DNA of 64,000 nt from Shouchella shacheensis (GCF_001484965.1 NZ_LLYY01000003.1:186001-250000), one strand, 5' to 3'. Shown: positions 51,730 through 61,333, numbered from the stretch's first letter. Program-made: numbers and translations. The notes: generated by a model from the sequence alone, not told the origin.

Positions 51730-52698
51730 ATGGAAAGAGAATACCAGGTACTGTTGTATTATCATTATACAACGATTGAAGAGCCGGAAGAATTTGCGGC
51801 CGATCACTTAACATTTTGCAAAGGATTGAACCTTAAAGGAAGAATCCTTGTGGCTAAGGAAGGCATCAATGGAACCGTATCTGGACTTCGCGCGGATACA
51901 GAAGCTTACATGGAAGCAATGAAAAAACATCCGTTGTTCGAAGGCCTCATATTTAAAATAGATGAAGAAGACCAGCATGCGTTTAAAAAAATGCATGTGC
52001 GTCCGCGTGAGGAGCTTGTAACATTTCGTTTGAACGAGGAAGATGTAGACCCACGTGAACGTACAGGTACGTATCTTACACCGAAAGAATGGAAAGAAGC
52101 AATGCAACGCGAAGACACGGTCGTCATTGATGCACGGAACGATTATGAGTATGATGTAGGTCATTTTCGGGGAGCGGTGCGGCCGGATATTGAGACATTC
52201 CGTGATCTCCCGGACTGGATTCGCAGTAACAAGGAGCAGTTTCAAAATAAAAAGATCCTCACGTACTGCACAGGCGGCATTCGCTGTGAAAAGTTCTCTG
52301 GTTGGTTGAAGCAGGAAGGGTTCGAAGACGTAAGCCAACTTCATGGTGGGATCGTTACGTACGGCAAAGATCCGGAAGTGCAGGGAGAGTTGTGGGACGG
52401 GCAGTGCTATGTCTTTGATGAACGCTTGACCGTGCCTATCAATCACGTGAATTCTACGGTCGTGGGCAAGGATTATTTTGACGACGAACCGTGCGAACGT
52501 TACATGAATTGCGCCAATCCAGATTGCAACAAGCAAATCCTCGCTTCTGAGGAAAATGAACACAAGCATATGCGAGGCTGCACTTCTGAATGCCGCGTTC
52601 ACCCACGTAATTTATATGTAAAAGAGCACAATTTGTCACCAGAACAAATAGAAGCACGCCTTGCTGTACTAGGAGAAACGATGCCGGTACGTTCATAG
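51730..52698 (+). CDS. trhO: tRNA uridine(34) hydroxylase, rhodanese family (YbfQ-like)
   Basis: It makes 5-hydroxyuridine at position 34 of tRNA with oxygen. 322 residues from ATG 51730 (AGGTGG nine bases before; the GTG at 51718 is too close to it). The N-terminal acylphosphatase-like domain (about 1-100) is followed by the rhodanese domain with active-site Cys in [17 protein letters not shown]. The C-terminal Cys cluster ([26 protein letters not shown]) is typical of the UPF0176 family. B. subtilis ybfQ is elsewhere, so the location differs. Confidence 0.94.
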   Translation: MEREYQVLLYYHYTTIEEPEEFAADHLTFCKGLNLKGRILVAKEGINGTVSGLRADTEAYMEAMKKHPLFEGLIFKIDEEDQHAFKKMHVRPREELVTFRLNEEDVDPRERTGTYLTPKEWKEAMQREDTVVIDARNDYEYDVGHFRGAVRPDIETFRDLPDWIRSNKEQFQNKKILTYCTGGIRCEKFSGWLKQEGFEDVSQLHGGIVTYGKDPEVQGELWDGQCYVFDERLTVPINHVNSTVVGKDYFDDEPCERYMNCANPDCNKQILASEENEHKHMRGCTSECRVHPRNLYVKEHNLSPEQIEARLAVLGETMPVRS

Positions 52699-52705
52699 AT
52701 CATGG

Positions 52706-52744
52706 AAAAAGCATTTGCCCTCCGTTGCGGCAGATGCTTTTTTG
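52706..52744 (+). terminator. Terminator after trhO
   Basis: AAAAAGCATTTGCC/GGCAGATGCTTTTTT hairpin. The reverse type B cluster starts three bases later. Confidence 0.88.
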
Positions 52745-52747
52745 CAA

Positions 52748-53119
52748 GAAAAGCGGAGGCGCCCCGCTCACGAGCGACAAGTTCTGGAGCGACGGCAGTA
52801 TCAAGCCTGGTCTTGGCTTGATCTGGCGGCGTGAAGAAACCTCGAGCGAGTGGGTGCCGCAGCTGGATCAGGAAAAGCGGAGGCGCCCTGCTCACGAGCG
52901 ACAAGTTCTGGAGCGACGGCAGAATCAAGCCTGGTCTTGGCTTGATCTGGCGGCGTGAAGAAACCTCGAGCGAGTGGGTGCCGCAGCTGGATCAGGAAAA
53001 GCGGAGGTGCCCTGCTCACGAGCGACAAGTTCTGGAGCGACGGCAGTATCAAGCCTGGTCTTGGCTTGATCTGGCGGCGTGAAGAAACCTCGAGCGAGTG
53101 GGTGCCGCAGCTGGATCAG
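52748..53119 (-). repeat. Three tandem type B repeats, exact 124-bp period
   Basis: Copies start at 52748, 52872 and 52996 (each GAAAAGCGGAGG on the plus strand), so the period is 124 in all cases. The copies differ at only a few sites, e.g. CAGTATCAA versus CAGAATCAA and GGCGCC versus GGTGCC. Their 5' end is TGATCCAGCTGCGGC, a variant of the family end. Open frames of 60-83 codons across the array repeat with it and are not genes. Confidence 0.92.
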
Positions 53120-53158
53120 GAAAAGCGGAGGCGGGTTGATTAGAAGCGAGAATTTTGG
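53120..53158 (-). repeat. Type A 3' end fragment joined to the tandem array
   Basis: GAAAAGCGGAGGCGGGTTGA then TTAGAAGCGAGAATTTTGG is the reverse of a type A 3' arm; the 5' half is missing. The remaining bases to gerM (53159-53301) contain no gene. Confidence 0.75.
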
Positions 53159-53301
53159 TATTCGTAAGAAGTGCTCAAACGCTTCATCTTGCATGTGCAT
53201 GCTTTGCTGAGCGCAGCTTTTAAAAAAATGTGTATCACTCTGGTCTATTCTCTCTTGAGGCTCGTATATATGATAGTACAACCATCTTAGGAGGGAAGAG
53301 C

Positions 53302-54438
53302 ATGCGGAAATTAGTAGGGATTAGTGTACCTTTTATTGTGATACTTACACTCGCCACAGGCTGTTCGTTTGGAGCAAAAGACGCAGTAACGGATCTGGAT
53401 GACCCGCCTGTCAATTATATTGAGGAAGGGGAGGACCTTGGACTCGAAGGGGAAGAAGGCACGGAGTCTGAGAGAGAGGTCGACGAAGGAAATGAAGAAG
53501 GAGCCGAGGAAGGCGAAGAGGAGAGCGAAGAAGCGGACGAAGACCAGGAGCCAGCAGAAGAAGGAGCAGAGGCGAACGAACGAGAGTTGTACTTGTTTGA
53601 TGCAAACGGTATGGTCGTTCCACAAACGCTTCCTCTTCCAAAGTCAGATGGAGTTATGCAGCAATCGCTTGAGTATCTTGTACAGGATGGTCCAGTTCAG
53701 GAACTTTTACCAAGTGGGTTCCAGGCGGTTTTACCTGCTGGAACAGAAGTAAGCGTGAATTTGATGGAGGATGAAGAAACAGCGGTTGCTGATTTTTCTC
53801 CTGAATTTAACGAATATAACCCAGAGCATGAACAAGAGATGCTCCAAGCCATTACATGGACGTTAACGCAGTTTGACGGGGTCGAACAAATCAAACTTTT
53901 AGTCAATGGCCATGAACTAAAAGAAATGCCACATTCCAAGACCCCGATCGGTGACTCCCTAAGCCGGGCGAATGGAATTAACCTTGAATCTAACCAAGTG
54001 ACAGACATGACGAATAGCTCTGATGTAACGGTGTATTTCCTTGGCTCAGAGGGAGAAGGGAACTACTACGTTCCTGTAACAAGACGTGTAGAAAACAGTG
54101 AAGATCATCTTGCGACCGCCATTGAGCAGCTCATTAATGGCCCAGCCCTTGGCACTTCACTTGTCACGGAGATGAACCAGAATATCGAGCTCCTTGAAGA
54201 GCCGACGGTAAACGATGGCACTGTGACGCTAAATTTCAACGAGTCGATCTTAACGGAGCATGAGGCTACCGCTGTATCCTCCAGTGTGCTTGACATGCTG
54301 GCGCTCACGTTAACCGAACAAGAAGGCGTCTCTGATATAGCGATTGAAGTCGACGGGGAAGCAAACGTTATGGCAGAGAACGGAAAGGAAGTTGAATCGG
54401 TCGTGCGTCCAGATCAAATCAATCCGCATCCGTTGTAA
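53302..54438 (+). CDS. gerM: Spore germination/sporulation lipoprotein GerM
   Basis: A 378-residue lipoprotein with two GerMN domains. It has a signal peptide with lipobox LATGC (Cys21), then an exceptionally acidic linker (about residues 40-105, mostly Glu/Asp/Gly/Ala), domain 1 from about 107 (ELYLFDANGMVVPQ) and domain 2 from about 242 (VTVYFLGSEGEGNYYVPV). In B. subtilis, GerM helps the SpoIIIA-Q channel region during engulfment. AGGAGGGA is six bases before ATG 53302. Confidence 0.94.
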   Translation: MRKLVGISVPFIVILTLATGCSFGAKDAVTDLDDPPVNYIEEGEDLGLEGEEGTESEREVDEGNEEGAEEGEEESEEADEDQEPAEEGAEANERELYLFDANGMVVPQTLPLPKSDGVMQQSLEYLVQDGPVQELLPSGFQAVLPAGTEVSVNLMEDEETAVADFSPEFNEYNPEHEQEMLQAITWTLTQFDGVEQIKLLVNGHELKEMPHSKTPIGDSLSRANGINLESNQVTDMTNSSDVTVYFLGSEGEGNYYVPVTRRVENSEDHLATAIEQLINGPALGTSLVTEMNQNIELLEEPTVNDGTVTLNFNESILTEHEATAVSSSVLDMLALTLTEQEGVSDIAIEVDGEANVMAENGKEVESVVRPDQINPHPL

Positions 54439-54458
54439 GAATATAAGGAAGCGCAGCG

Positions 54459-54489
54459 ATCAGAGCCTTCATACGGGCTCTGATTTTTT
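54459..54489 (+). terminator. Terminator after gerM
   Basis: ATCAGAGCC/GGGCTCTGAT and six T; a chimeric repeat follows. Confidence 0.85.
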
Positions 54490-54601
54490 GTCTAGAAGCG
54501 TCAAGATTTTTCAGTCTTGGCCAGATCAAGTCAAAAGGCGGACTTGATACTGCCGTTCTTCCAGAACAATCGCTCGTAAGCAGGGCGCCCGCGTTTTTCG
54601 G
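54489..54601 (+). repeat. Chimeric repeat: type A 5' half joined to type B 3' half
   Basis: It starts TGTCTAGAAGCGTCAAGATT and TTTCAGTCTTGG (type A), then changes to AGATCAAGTC, GGACTTGATACTGCC, GTTCTTCCAGAAC, CGCTCGTAAGCAGGGCGCC (type B) and ends CGCGTTTTTCGG. The arms no longer pair fully. Confidence 0.78.
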
Positions 54602-54613
54602 TTCAGATGTTTT

Positions 54614-54643
54614 TTGATTTGTATAGCTGGAAAATGCTATACT
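54614..54643 (+). promoter_or_regulatory. rph-rdgB-ysnB promoter
   Basis: TTGATT, 18 bases, TATACT with extended TGC. Confidence 0.7.
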
Positions 54644-54720
54644 ACAAAGAATGAAAAAGTGGAGTTAGATAGAGAAGGTCCATTGCGGCCTCTATTTGCA
54701 CGGGTTTAGGGGGATGCAAC

Positions 54721-55488
54721 ATGCGGCATGATCATCGAGAGGCACATCAATTAAGAAACATTGAAATCGTACCGAACTTTACGAGGCATGCGGAGGGCTC
54801 AGTCCTGATAGCCTTTGGCGGTACGAAAGTGATTTGTAACGCGAGTTTGGAAAACCGTGTCCCGCCATTCTTACGCGGACAGGGAAAGGGCTGGCTTACG
54901 GCTGAGTATTCGATGCTTCCGAGAGCGACTGAACAGCGGATGATGCGGGAAGCGACAAAAGGAAAGATGTCAGGCCGGACAATGGAAATTCAGCGTCTGA
55001 TTGGCAGAGCTCTCAGGTCCATTATTGACTTGGACAAGCTGGGGGAACGAACCATTTGGATTGATTGTGATGTCATTCAGGCAGATGGCGGGACGCGTAC
55101 TGCCTCTATCACAGGTGCGTACATCGCTCTTGTTTTAGCTATAAAGAAGGCGTATGATGAGAACCTTATCCGAACGTGGCCGGTGCGCGACTTTTTGGCA
55201 GCTGTTTCCGTTGGGATCGTCCCCAATCTTGGTGTGGTCTGCGATCTGTGCTATAAAGAAGACGATATGGCAGAAGTGGATATGAATGTTGTTGTGACAG
55301 GAGCCGGCGACTATGTGGAACTTCAGGGAAGTGGGGAGGAAGCGGTTTTCTCTCGGGCGCAGTTGAGTGAGATGCTTGAATTTGCTGAAGCCGGGATTGC
55401 TGAGCTTATCGCAAAGCAGCGGCCGTTGGTGGAAGAGGCAGCCTTGCTGATAGATGAGGCTAGTAGCGGAGGAAAAAATCATGAATGA
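54721..55488 (+). CDS. rph: Ribonuclease PH
   Basis: A phosphorolytic 3'-5' exoribonuclease that trims tRNA precursors, hexameric. 255 residues; the N-terminal RNA-binding part has [17 protein letters not shown] and [16 protein letters not shown], then [36 protein letters not shown] (phosphate-binding region). It overlaps rdgB by eight bases. Confidence 0.98.
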   Translation: MRHDHREAHQLRNIEIVPNFTRHAEGSVLIAFGGTKVICNASLENRVPPFLRGQGKGWLTAEYSMLPRATEQRMMREATKGKMSGRTMEIQRLIGRALRSIIDLDKLGERTIWIDCDVIQADGGTRTASITGAYIALVLAIKKAYDENLIRTWPVRDFLAAVSVGIVPNLGVVCDLCYKEDDMAEVDMNVVVTGAGDYVELQGSGEEAVFSRAQLSEMLEFAEAGIAELIAKQRPLVEEAALLIDEASSGGKNHE

Positions 55489-56080
55489 AGTGTTAATCGC
55501 TACCAAAAACAAAGGAAAATTGGCCGAATTTGAAGCGGTTTTTAAGAAACAGGAGCTCCGCGTTCGTTCTCTTTTTGACTTTCCGGAGCTACCTGAGATT
55601 CTCGAGGATGGCACGACGTTTCATGCAAATGCTGCCAAAAAAGCCGAGTCGCTTGCTCGTTACTTGCACAAACCAGTCATTGCCGATGACTCTGGGCTCG
55701 TAATTGACGCCTTGGATGGGGCGCCTGGGGTGTATTCTGCCCGGTACGCAGGTGAGGAAAAAAGCGATGAAGCCAACATCGAGAAAGTGCTTTCTGAACT
55801 AGAGGGAGTGCCGATGCAAGAGCGAAGTGCCCGCTTTTTCTGCGTGATCGCCTTCTCCCGGCCAGGGAAAGAAACCCTATTTGCAGAAGGAAGCTGTCAA
55901 GGGTTGATTGCCACATCAAAGACTGGAAGGAACGGGTTTGGGTATGACCCTATTTTCTACGTTCCGGATCTAAACAAAACAATGGCAGAGCTTTCTCAGG
56001 AAGAGAAGAATACGATTAGTCACCGTGGCCAAGCGCTGGCATCCTTTAAACGAAAGCTGCCAAAAGGGGAGTGGGAGTAG
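55481..56080 (+). CDS. rdgB: XTP/dITP diphosphatase (RdgB/HAM1, YsnA)
   Basis: It hydrolyses non-canonical purine triphosphates (XTP, dITP) and cleans the nucleotide pool. 199 residues: [15 protein letters not shown] at the start, [20 protein letters not shown] (near 66), [14 protein letters not shown] and SHRGQA. GGAGG lies eight bases before ATG 55481, which overlaps rph. Operon rph-rdgB-ysnB as in B. subtilis. Confidence 0.97.
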   Translation: MNEVLIATKNKGKLAEFEAVFKKQELRVRSLFDFPELPEILEDGTTFHANAAKKAESLARYLHKPVIADDSGLVIDALDGAPGVYSARYAGEEKSDEANIEKVLSELEGVPMQERSARFFCVIAFSRPGKETLFAEGSCQGLIATSKTGRNGFGYDPIFYVPDLNKTMAELSQEEKNTISHRGQALASFKRKLPKGEWE

Positions 56081-56592
56081 TGAGGTTTCTTGTCTTGAGC
56101 GATAGTCATGGATGGTTCGATGAAGTTGAAGAAATTATCGCCAGGCATCGGGAAGAAGTAGAGCAAGTGATTCATGTCGGAGATTCGGAGCTAAAGGCCG
56201 ATGCTCCCCCACTAGCTGATGCGCTCGTAGTGCAGGGAAACTGCGACCTCGGAGAGGATTTTGAAGCAGAGCTGACTCCGATATGGTATGGGAAAAAACT
56301 TTTGATTACGCATGGGCATCACTATGACGTGAAAATGACCTTACAATCGCTTCTTTATAGAGCCGAGGAGCTTGGTGCAAAGATTGCTATTTTCGGACAT
56401 ACGCATGTCGCTACGGCAGTAAAGGAGCATGGAGTTGTTTTGCTCAATCCAGGGAGCGTTCGTTTGCCTAACGGGCGAAGAGAAGGGACGTACTGTGTCT
56501 GTGAGTTAAATAAGGAAGAGCTAAACGTTGCCTTTTATACAACGGCGGGAGAGTTCGTCAGCGATTTATCGGGAGTGGTTTCACTGTCTTGA
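56080..56592 (+). CDS. ysnB: YfcE/MJ0936-type metallophosphoesterase
   Basis: A calcineurin-like phosphodiesterase of 170 residues with SDSHG (metal ligands), HVGDSE, GNCD, ITHGHHYD and FGHTH in the expected order. AAGGGGAG lies eight bases before GTG 56080, which shares its G with the rdgB TAG stop. The in-frame GTG at 56071 is too close to the SD. The natural substrate is not known. Confidence 0.92.
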   Translation: MRFLVLSDSHGWFDEVEEIIARHREEVEQVIHVGDSELKADAPPLADALVVQGNCDLGEDFEAELTPIWYGKKLLITHGHHYDVKMTLQSLLYRAEELGAKIAIFGHTHVATAVKEHGVVLLNPGSVRLPNGRREGTYCVCELNKEELNVAFYTTAGEFVSDLSGVVSLS

Positions 56593-56629
56593 TTGGGGCG
56601 TTTCATAAAAAGCGTCCCAGTCTTTTTTT
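56591..56629 (+). terminator. Terminator of rph-rdgB-ysnB
   Basis: GATTGGGGCGTTT/AAAGCGTCCCAGTC with seven T, overlapping the ysnB stop by two bases. Confidence 0.87.
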
Positions 56630-56641
56630 GATAAAAAGAAG

Positions 56642-56670
56642 TTGACACTTGCTTTTTTTTTAGGTATAGT
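56642..56670 (+). promoter_or_regulatory. tRNA operon promoter
   Basis: Near-consensus TTGACA, 17 bases, TATAGT, 33 bases upstream of tRNA-Gly. Confidence 0.88.
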
Positions 56671-56702
56671 AATAATCGTCGCCACCGAGTCATCAGCCTT
56701 AT

Positions 56703-56776
56703 GCGGGTGTAGTTTAGTGGTAAAACCTCAGCCTTCCAAGCTGATGATGTGGGTTCGATTCCCATCACCCGCTCCA
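56703..56776 (+). tRNA. tRNA-Gly (anticodon TCC), CCA encoded
   Basis: The acceptor GCGGGTG pairs with CACCCGC; anticodon loop CTTCCAA; T-loop GGGTTCGATTCCC. The CCA tail is encoded (56774-56776). Confidence 0.97.
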
Positions 56777-56786
56777 ATCAATTTAA

Positions 56787-56860
<74 letters not shown>

Positions 56861-56878
56861 TCTCGATCGTACATAAGA

Positions 56879-56923
56879 AAACGCCTCTTTGCTTTGAATC
56901 TACAGCAAAGAGGCGTTTTTTGT
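56879..56923 (+). terminator. Bidirectional terminator after the tRNAs
   Basis: AAACGCCTCTTTGCT/AGCAAAGAGGCGTTT with T-runs in both directions. Its right arm overlaps the last codons of the reverse gene. Confidence 0.9.
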
Positions 56924-57307
56924 TGGCTCAGTTATCGATTCAATGTGTGACAGTAGCTTCTCTTGATGGCTCTCTACCTCAGTTGCATTGTAAAAGAGGA
57001 CGTTCCATCCTTTACGAGAAAGGTACTTTGTCAGTTTGCGCTCGTCAACATTTGTACGGTTCACGAGTGCCAGTCTGTACGGCACGAGGGCGACGTTTAC
57101 AGAAACCGCCCCTACGAAGAAGTCGGGCGTTGTATAATAGTTTCGTTCTCTGAGCTTCCTGCAAATGGTCCGGTCGATTTCGTTCTGACAATTTTCCCAC
57201 TGGTCGGTTACGAGCACAAGAAATGGTCGACGATTACGAGAAAAAAAGGAAAACCATCGTCGGTTGGTTTTAAGAAGCGTTAGCCAATTGCTGAGTCGTT
57301 TCTTCAT
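56900..57307 (-). CDS. Unknown protein, possible degenerate nuclease-like fold
   Basis: I do not recognise the family. The 135-residue protein (ATG 57307, ACAGG eight bases upstream on the minus strand) begins with a basic helix (KKRLSNWLTLLKTNRRWFSF), then strands PFLVLVTDQWE, EIDRTICRKLRERNYY, VALVPYRLALVNR and DERKLTKYLSRKGWNVLFYN. This order, and the end WNVLFYNATEV, recalls Vsr/DUF559-type nuclease folds, but no catalytic Asp/Glu-x-Lys set is clear. No signal peptide. Confidence 0.68.
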   Translation of the reverse strand: MKKRLSNWLTLLKTNRRWFSFFSRNRRPFLVLVTDQWENCQNEIDRTICRKLRERNYYTTPDFFVGAVSVNVALVPYRLALVNRTNVDERKLTKYLSRKGWNVLFYNATEVESHQEKLLSHIESITEPTKNASLL

Positions 57308-57463
57308 ATGCATCACCTGTAGTTACTATGCCCGCCCTGCCAAAAAAGTATGAATGATTTTCAAAGAAAATACACGATCTTTGAGAAAAGGATTGCGACA
57401 GATGTGGAAGCGCATACAGAGTAGTATTTTTTTGATAAATGGCTTAATTGGTTTAAAAAATGG

Positions 57464-57492
57464 TTGACCGCTTTAAAAATCAGGCGTATAGT
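57464..57492 (+). promoter_or_regulatory. ilvD promoter
   Basis: TTGACC, 17 bases, TATAGT. The leader to ilvD is about 105 bases. Confidence 0.8.
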
Positions 57493-57602
57493 AAGTTGAT
57501 ACAATAGTTTTACAAAAACAACTGTCCGTTGAGGGGAGAACTTTTTTCTGCTTTTGCCGGGAACAGAATAGAGAAAAGAGAGACATTGGGGAGCGGATAG
57601 CG

Positions 57603-59267
57603 TTGCGTAGTGACATGATTAAAAAAGGCATTGACCGAGCCCCACATCGTAGTTTACTTCGAGCGGCTGGAGTGGCTGAAGAAGATATGGATAAACCGTT
57701 CATCGGTGTCTGTAACTCTTATATTGACATCATTCCAGGTCATATGCATTTGAACAAATTTGCAGAAGTAGCCAAAGAGGCTATTATTGAAGCGGGCGGA
57801 ATTCCATTTGAGTTCAACACCATTGGGGTTGACGATGGAATTGCGATGGGGCATATTGGCATGCGTTACTCTTTGCCCAGTCGCGAAATTATTTGTGACG
57901 CGGCAGAAACCGTTATAAACGCTCACTGGTTTGACGGTGTATTCTACATTCCAAACTGCGATAAAATCACACCGGGCATGCTGATGGCATCGGTGCGAAC
58001 GAACGTCCCAGCGGTCTTTGTATCAGGAGGGCCGATGGAGGCCGGGCGGAGCAAAGATGGGGAAAGCCTATCGCTTGTTTCAGTCTTTGAAGGCGTGGGG
58101 GCAGTTTCGTCAGGAAAAATGACAAGGGAAGAGCTTCTTGAGATTGAGCAGCAGGCTTGTCCGACTTGTGGTTCTTGTTCAGGGATGTTTACAGCGAATT
58201 CAATGAATTCACTTATGGAAATGCTTGGTTTAGCGCTTCCTGGAAACGGGACGCTCGTCGCTACGTCAAAAGAACGACATCGACTGATCAAAGACGCGGC
58301 GAAGCATTTAATGAACTTAATAGAGAAGGACATCCGACCTCGTGACATTGTCACGGAAGAAACGATTGATGACGCCTTTGCTCTTGATATGGCCATGGGC
58401 GGTTCGACGAACACGGTTCTGCACACGCTCGCGATTGCCAATGAGGCCGAAATTGATTATGACTTGCGCCGCATTAACGAGGTGGCAGAGCGCGTGCCGT
58501 ATCTTTGCAAAATCAGCCCGGCCTCTGATTACTCCATGGATGATGTTCATAAGGCAGGTGGGGTTAGCGCCATCATGAAGCAGCTTTGTGAAATGGGCGC
58601 GGTGAGCAAGGATCGCATCACCATTACAGGCAAGTCGCTCTACGAAAACGTGGAAGACGCTGAGGTGACCAACAAAGAGGTCATTCGTGATAAAGAAACG
58701 GCCTATAGTCCTGTTGGTGGTCTTTCCATTCTTTACGGAAATCTAGCACCGGACGGAGCTGTGATTAAAGTTGGTGCTGTGGACCCTTCCATTCAAACGT
58801 TTGAAGGAGATGCCGTTGTCTTTGGCTCTCAGGAAGAGGCACAAGAACAGATTAACAAAGGCGCCGTCAAGGAAAACCAAGTCGTCGTCATACGCTATGA
58901 GGGGCCTAAGGGAGGCCCGGGGATGCCGGAGATGCTCGCCCCAACGTCAGCGATTCAAGGGCGGGGACTTGGGACAAAAGTGGCGTTGATCACGGATGGT
59001 AGGTTCTCAGGTGCATCACGGGGAATTTCTATTGGTCACATTTCCCCAGAAGCCGCAGAGGGCGGTCCGATCGCTTTCGTTGAAAATGGCGACCGCATCA
59101 AAATTGATTTGCCAAACCGTACGATTGAGTGGCTCGTAAGCGAGGAAGAACAGGCAAAGCGTCGTGAAAGCTGGGTGGAGCCGGAACCGAAAGTGAAAAA
59201 AGGGTACTTGGCACGTTATTCAAAGCTAGTGACCTCTGCCAATACAGGTGGAGTAATGAAAATTTAA
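57603..59267 (+). CDS. ilvD: Dihydroxy-acid dehydratase
   Basis: It dehydrates dihydroxy acids to the 2-keto acids of valine and isoleucine. 554 residues; iron-sulfur and substrate residues are in [28 protein letters not shown] and the final [23 protein letters not shown] start, GGGGAG nine bases upstream, and the N-terminus ([20 protein letters not shown]) aligns with B. subtilis IlvD. It precedes the T-box of ilvB, and no terminator lies between, so read-through into the leader is likely. Confidence 0.97.
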   Translation: MRSDMIKKGIDRAPHRSLLRAAGVAEEDMDKPFIGVCNSYIDIIPGHMHLNKFAEVAKEAIIEAGGIPFEFNTIGVDDGIAMGHIGMRYSLPSREIICDAAETVINAHWFDGVFYIPNCDKITPGMLMASVRTNVPAVFVSGGPMEAGRSKDGESLSLVSVFEGVGAVSSGKMTREELLEIEQQACPTCGSCSGMFTANSMNSLMEMLGLALPGNGTLVATSKERHRLIKDAAKHLMNLIEKDIRPRDIVTEETIDDAFALDMAMGGSTNTVLHTLAIANEAEIDYDLRRINEVAERVPYLCKISPASDYSMDDVHKAGGVSAIMKQLCEMGAVSKDRITITGKSLYENVEDAEVTNKEVIRDKETAYSPVGGLSILYGNLAPDGAVIKVGAVDPSIQTFEGDAVVFGSQEEAQEQINKGAVKENQVVVIRYEGPKGGPGMPEMLAPTSAIQGRGLGTKVALITDGRFSGASRGISIGHISPEAAEGGPIAFVENGDRIKIDLPNRTIEWLVSEEEQAKRRESWVEPEPKVKKGYLARYSKLVTSANTGGVMKI

Positions 59268-59274
59268 AAGCAAA

Positions 59275-59549
59275 CACGTTGAAGAGGAAAGTAGTCGCTA
59301 CTGCTGACCAACAGAGAGCCGCGTTGCTGAGAAGCGGTGAGAGGCAAGCGATGAAACTCACCTCCGAGTGCGTACCTGAAAGAGATCCTTCTGTAGGGGC
59401 GCCGGATGCAAACCATGCATTCGTTACGAAAACGGATAGCTTCATCTATCCATGAGGCTAGCGTCTGCTAGCAAACAAGGGTGGTACCGCGTGAATAACC
59501 TTCTCGCCCCTTGCCGCGACCGTGGCATGTGGGTGGGAAGGTTTTTTAT
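59275..59549 (+). promoter_or_regulatory. T-box leader of ilvBHC-leu
   Basis: The T-box sequence AGGGTGGTACCGCG is at 59478-59491. The terminator follows: AACCTTC/GAAGGTT with a large internal loop, and six T (59497-59548). A candidate Leu specifier CTC is at 59357-59359, in line with the leucine control of the B. subtilis ilv-leu operon. I see no good promoter directly upstream. Confidence 0.93.
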
Positions 59550-59599
59550 TTAAAAAACATATCAACTAGAAGAGGCTACTAAACTTAGGGGGGATCGAG

Positions 59600-61333
59600 A
59601 TGAGCAGTCCGGAGCTAGAACAGGAAGTAGGTCCAGCATTTGAAGAGGAGCTTGAAACCGTTAATACAGGGTCGCAGGTGCTCTTAAAAGCGCTGGCTAA
59701 GGAAGAGGTAGACGTGATTTTTGGTTATCCCGGTGGTGCCATCCTTCCGACATATGACGCCATTTATCAAATGGGCATTCGCCACATTCTGGCAAGGCAT
59801 GAGCAAGGAGCCATTCACGCAGCAGAAGGCTATGCGCGGGTGACTCAGAAACCAGGCGTTTGTGTCGTTACCTCAGGGCCAGGAGCAACAAATGTAGTGA
59901 CAGGCATTGCCGATGCCATGATTGATTCTTTGCCCCTTGTTGTCATCAGCGGGCAGGTTGGAACGAATGTGATTGGCTCTGATGCTTTCCAGGAGGCAGA
60001 TATGCTCGGAATCACAATGCCAATCACAAAGCATAATTTCCAGGTACGTTCCGTTAGTGAACTGGCTCGCACCGTTAAAGAAGCGTTTCATATTGCAACA
60101 ACAGGGCGTCCTGGCCCAGTCTTGATTGATTTGCCGAAGGATGTCTCGCTTGATTCTTGTGAATTTAGCTATGACAAACCAGTGAATTTGCCCGGCTATC
60201 AACCCACGTATACGCCAAACCGCTTGCAGATTCGCAAAGTAATAGATGCGATTCGCTCGGCGAAAAAACCGGTCCTGCTTGCAGGGGCTGGCGTGCTCCA
60301 TGCGGGCGGTGGTGAGGAGCTGACAGCATTCGTCAACAAGCAGCAGCTCCCTCTTATCAACACATTGCTAGGGCTTGGCGCTTATCCGGGAGAAGAAACG
60401 CTTCACCTCGGAATGGCGGGGATGCACGGAACGTATGTAGCAAACATGGCCCTCCACGAAGCTGATCTACTCATTAACATCGGCTCTCGCTTTGATGACC
60501 GTCTGACTGGAGCGCTTGAGCACTTTGCTCCATATGCGAAAATTGCTCATATCGATGTCGATCCAGCAGAAATCGGCAAGAACATTCATGCTGACATTCC
60601 AGTTGTCGGCGATGCCAAGCGTGCGCTTGAGATGCTGATGGAGGAAGGCAAGGTGGAAGGCGACCACGAGGCGTGGCACGTCCAGCTTCAGCGCTGGAAG
60701 AAAGACTTTCCACTTTGGTACAAACGCGAGGGAGAAGTGATCAAGCCGCAAGAATTAATCGAGAAAATCTATGAGCACACGAAAGGGGAAGCGATTGTAA
60801 CGACCGATGTCGGCCAGCACCAGATGTGGGCCGCTCAGTTTTACAAGTTCAATAGGCCCAACCGCTGGGTAACCTCCGGAGGGCTGGGAACGATGGGCTT
60901 TGGTTTCCCGGCAGCGATTGGCGCACAAATTGCAGAGCCGAAAACACCGGTTGTTGCTGTGATTGGGGACGCAGGCTTTCAAATGACGCTTCAGGAGATG
61001 TCCATTTTGCAGGAGCTTGATTTGCCGGTGAAGATTGTGATCGTCAACAATGCCTCCCTCGGCATGGTCCGCCAGTGGCAGCAGCTGTTTCATGAAGAGC
61101 GCTATTCCCATTCGCTCTTTCCCATTCAGCCGGATTTTATGAAACTAGCAGAAGCCTACAGCATTAAAGGAATGAAAACTGCCTCCCTTTCAGAGCTCGA
61201 TGGAGCGATTAGCGAAATGCTTCGTCATGACGGCCCGGTTCTCCTTGAAGTAGGCGTAGCCAAAGAAGAGAACGTCTATCCGATGATTTGCCCAGGCGAG
61301 GGTCATCACTGTATGGAAGGAGTGACGCCATGA
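59600..61333 (+). CDS. ilvB: Acetolactate synthase large subunit
   Basis: The ThDP-dependent first common step of branched-chain amino acid synthesis. 577 residues: PYR domain with [12 protein letters not shown] and the ThDP-activating Glu in [15 protein letters not shown] (near 77), central domain with FAD-binding [10 protein letters not shown], and PP domain with [14 protein letters not shown] and [13 protein letters not shown]. The N-terminal 25 residues are acidic and poorly conserved. GGGGGGATCG precedes the ATG. ilvH overlaps its stop by four bases. Confidence 0.98.
   Translation: MSSPELEQEVGPAFEEELETVNTGSQVLLKALAKEEVDVIFGYPGGAILPTYDAIYQMGIRHILARHEQGAIHAAEGYARVTQKPGVCVVTSGPGATNVVTGIADAMIDSLPLVVISGQVGTNVIGSDAFQEADMLGITMPITKHNFQVRSVSELARTVKEAFHIATTGRPGPVLIDLPKDVSLDSCEFSYDKPVNLPGYQPTYTPNRLQIRKVIDAIRSAKKPVLLAGAGVLHAGGGEELTAFVNKQQLPLINTLLGLGAYPGEETLHLGMAGMHGTYVANMALHEADLLINIGSRFDDRLTGALEHFAPYAKIAHIDVDPAEIGKNIHADIPVVGDAKRALEMLMEEGKVEGDHEAWHVQLQRWKKDFPLWYKREGEVIKPQELIEKIYEHTKGEAIVTTDVGQHQMWAAQFYKFNRPNRWVTSGGLGTMGFGFPAAIGAQIAEPKTPVVAVIGDAGFQMTLQEMSILQELDLPVKIVIVNNASLGMVRQWQQLFHEERYSHSLFPIQPDFMKLAEAYSIKGMKTASLSELDGAISEMLRHDGPVLLEVGVAKEENVYPMICPGEGHHCMEGVTP

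Noticed and set aside
52748-53119. CRISPR array
   Set aside because: The 124-bp units are continuous near-identical copies without unique spacers, and no cas gene is near.
52725-53143. Repeating open frames of 62-83 codons (KKPRASGCRSW...) in both directions
   Set aside because: They exist only because the 124-bp repeat is not a stop-rich sequence; starts and stops recur with the repeat and no ribosome sites are present.
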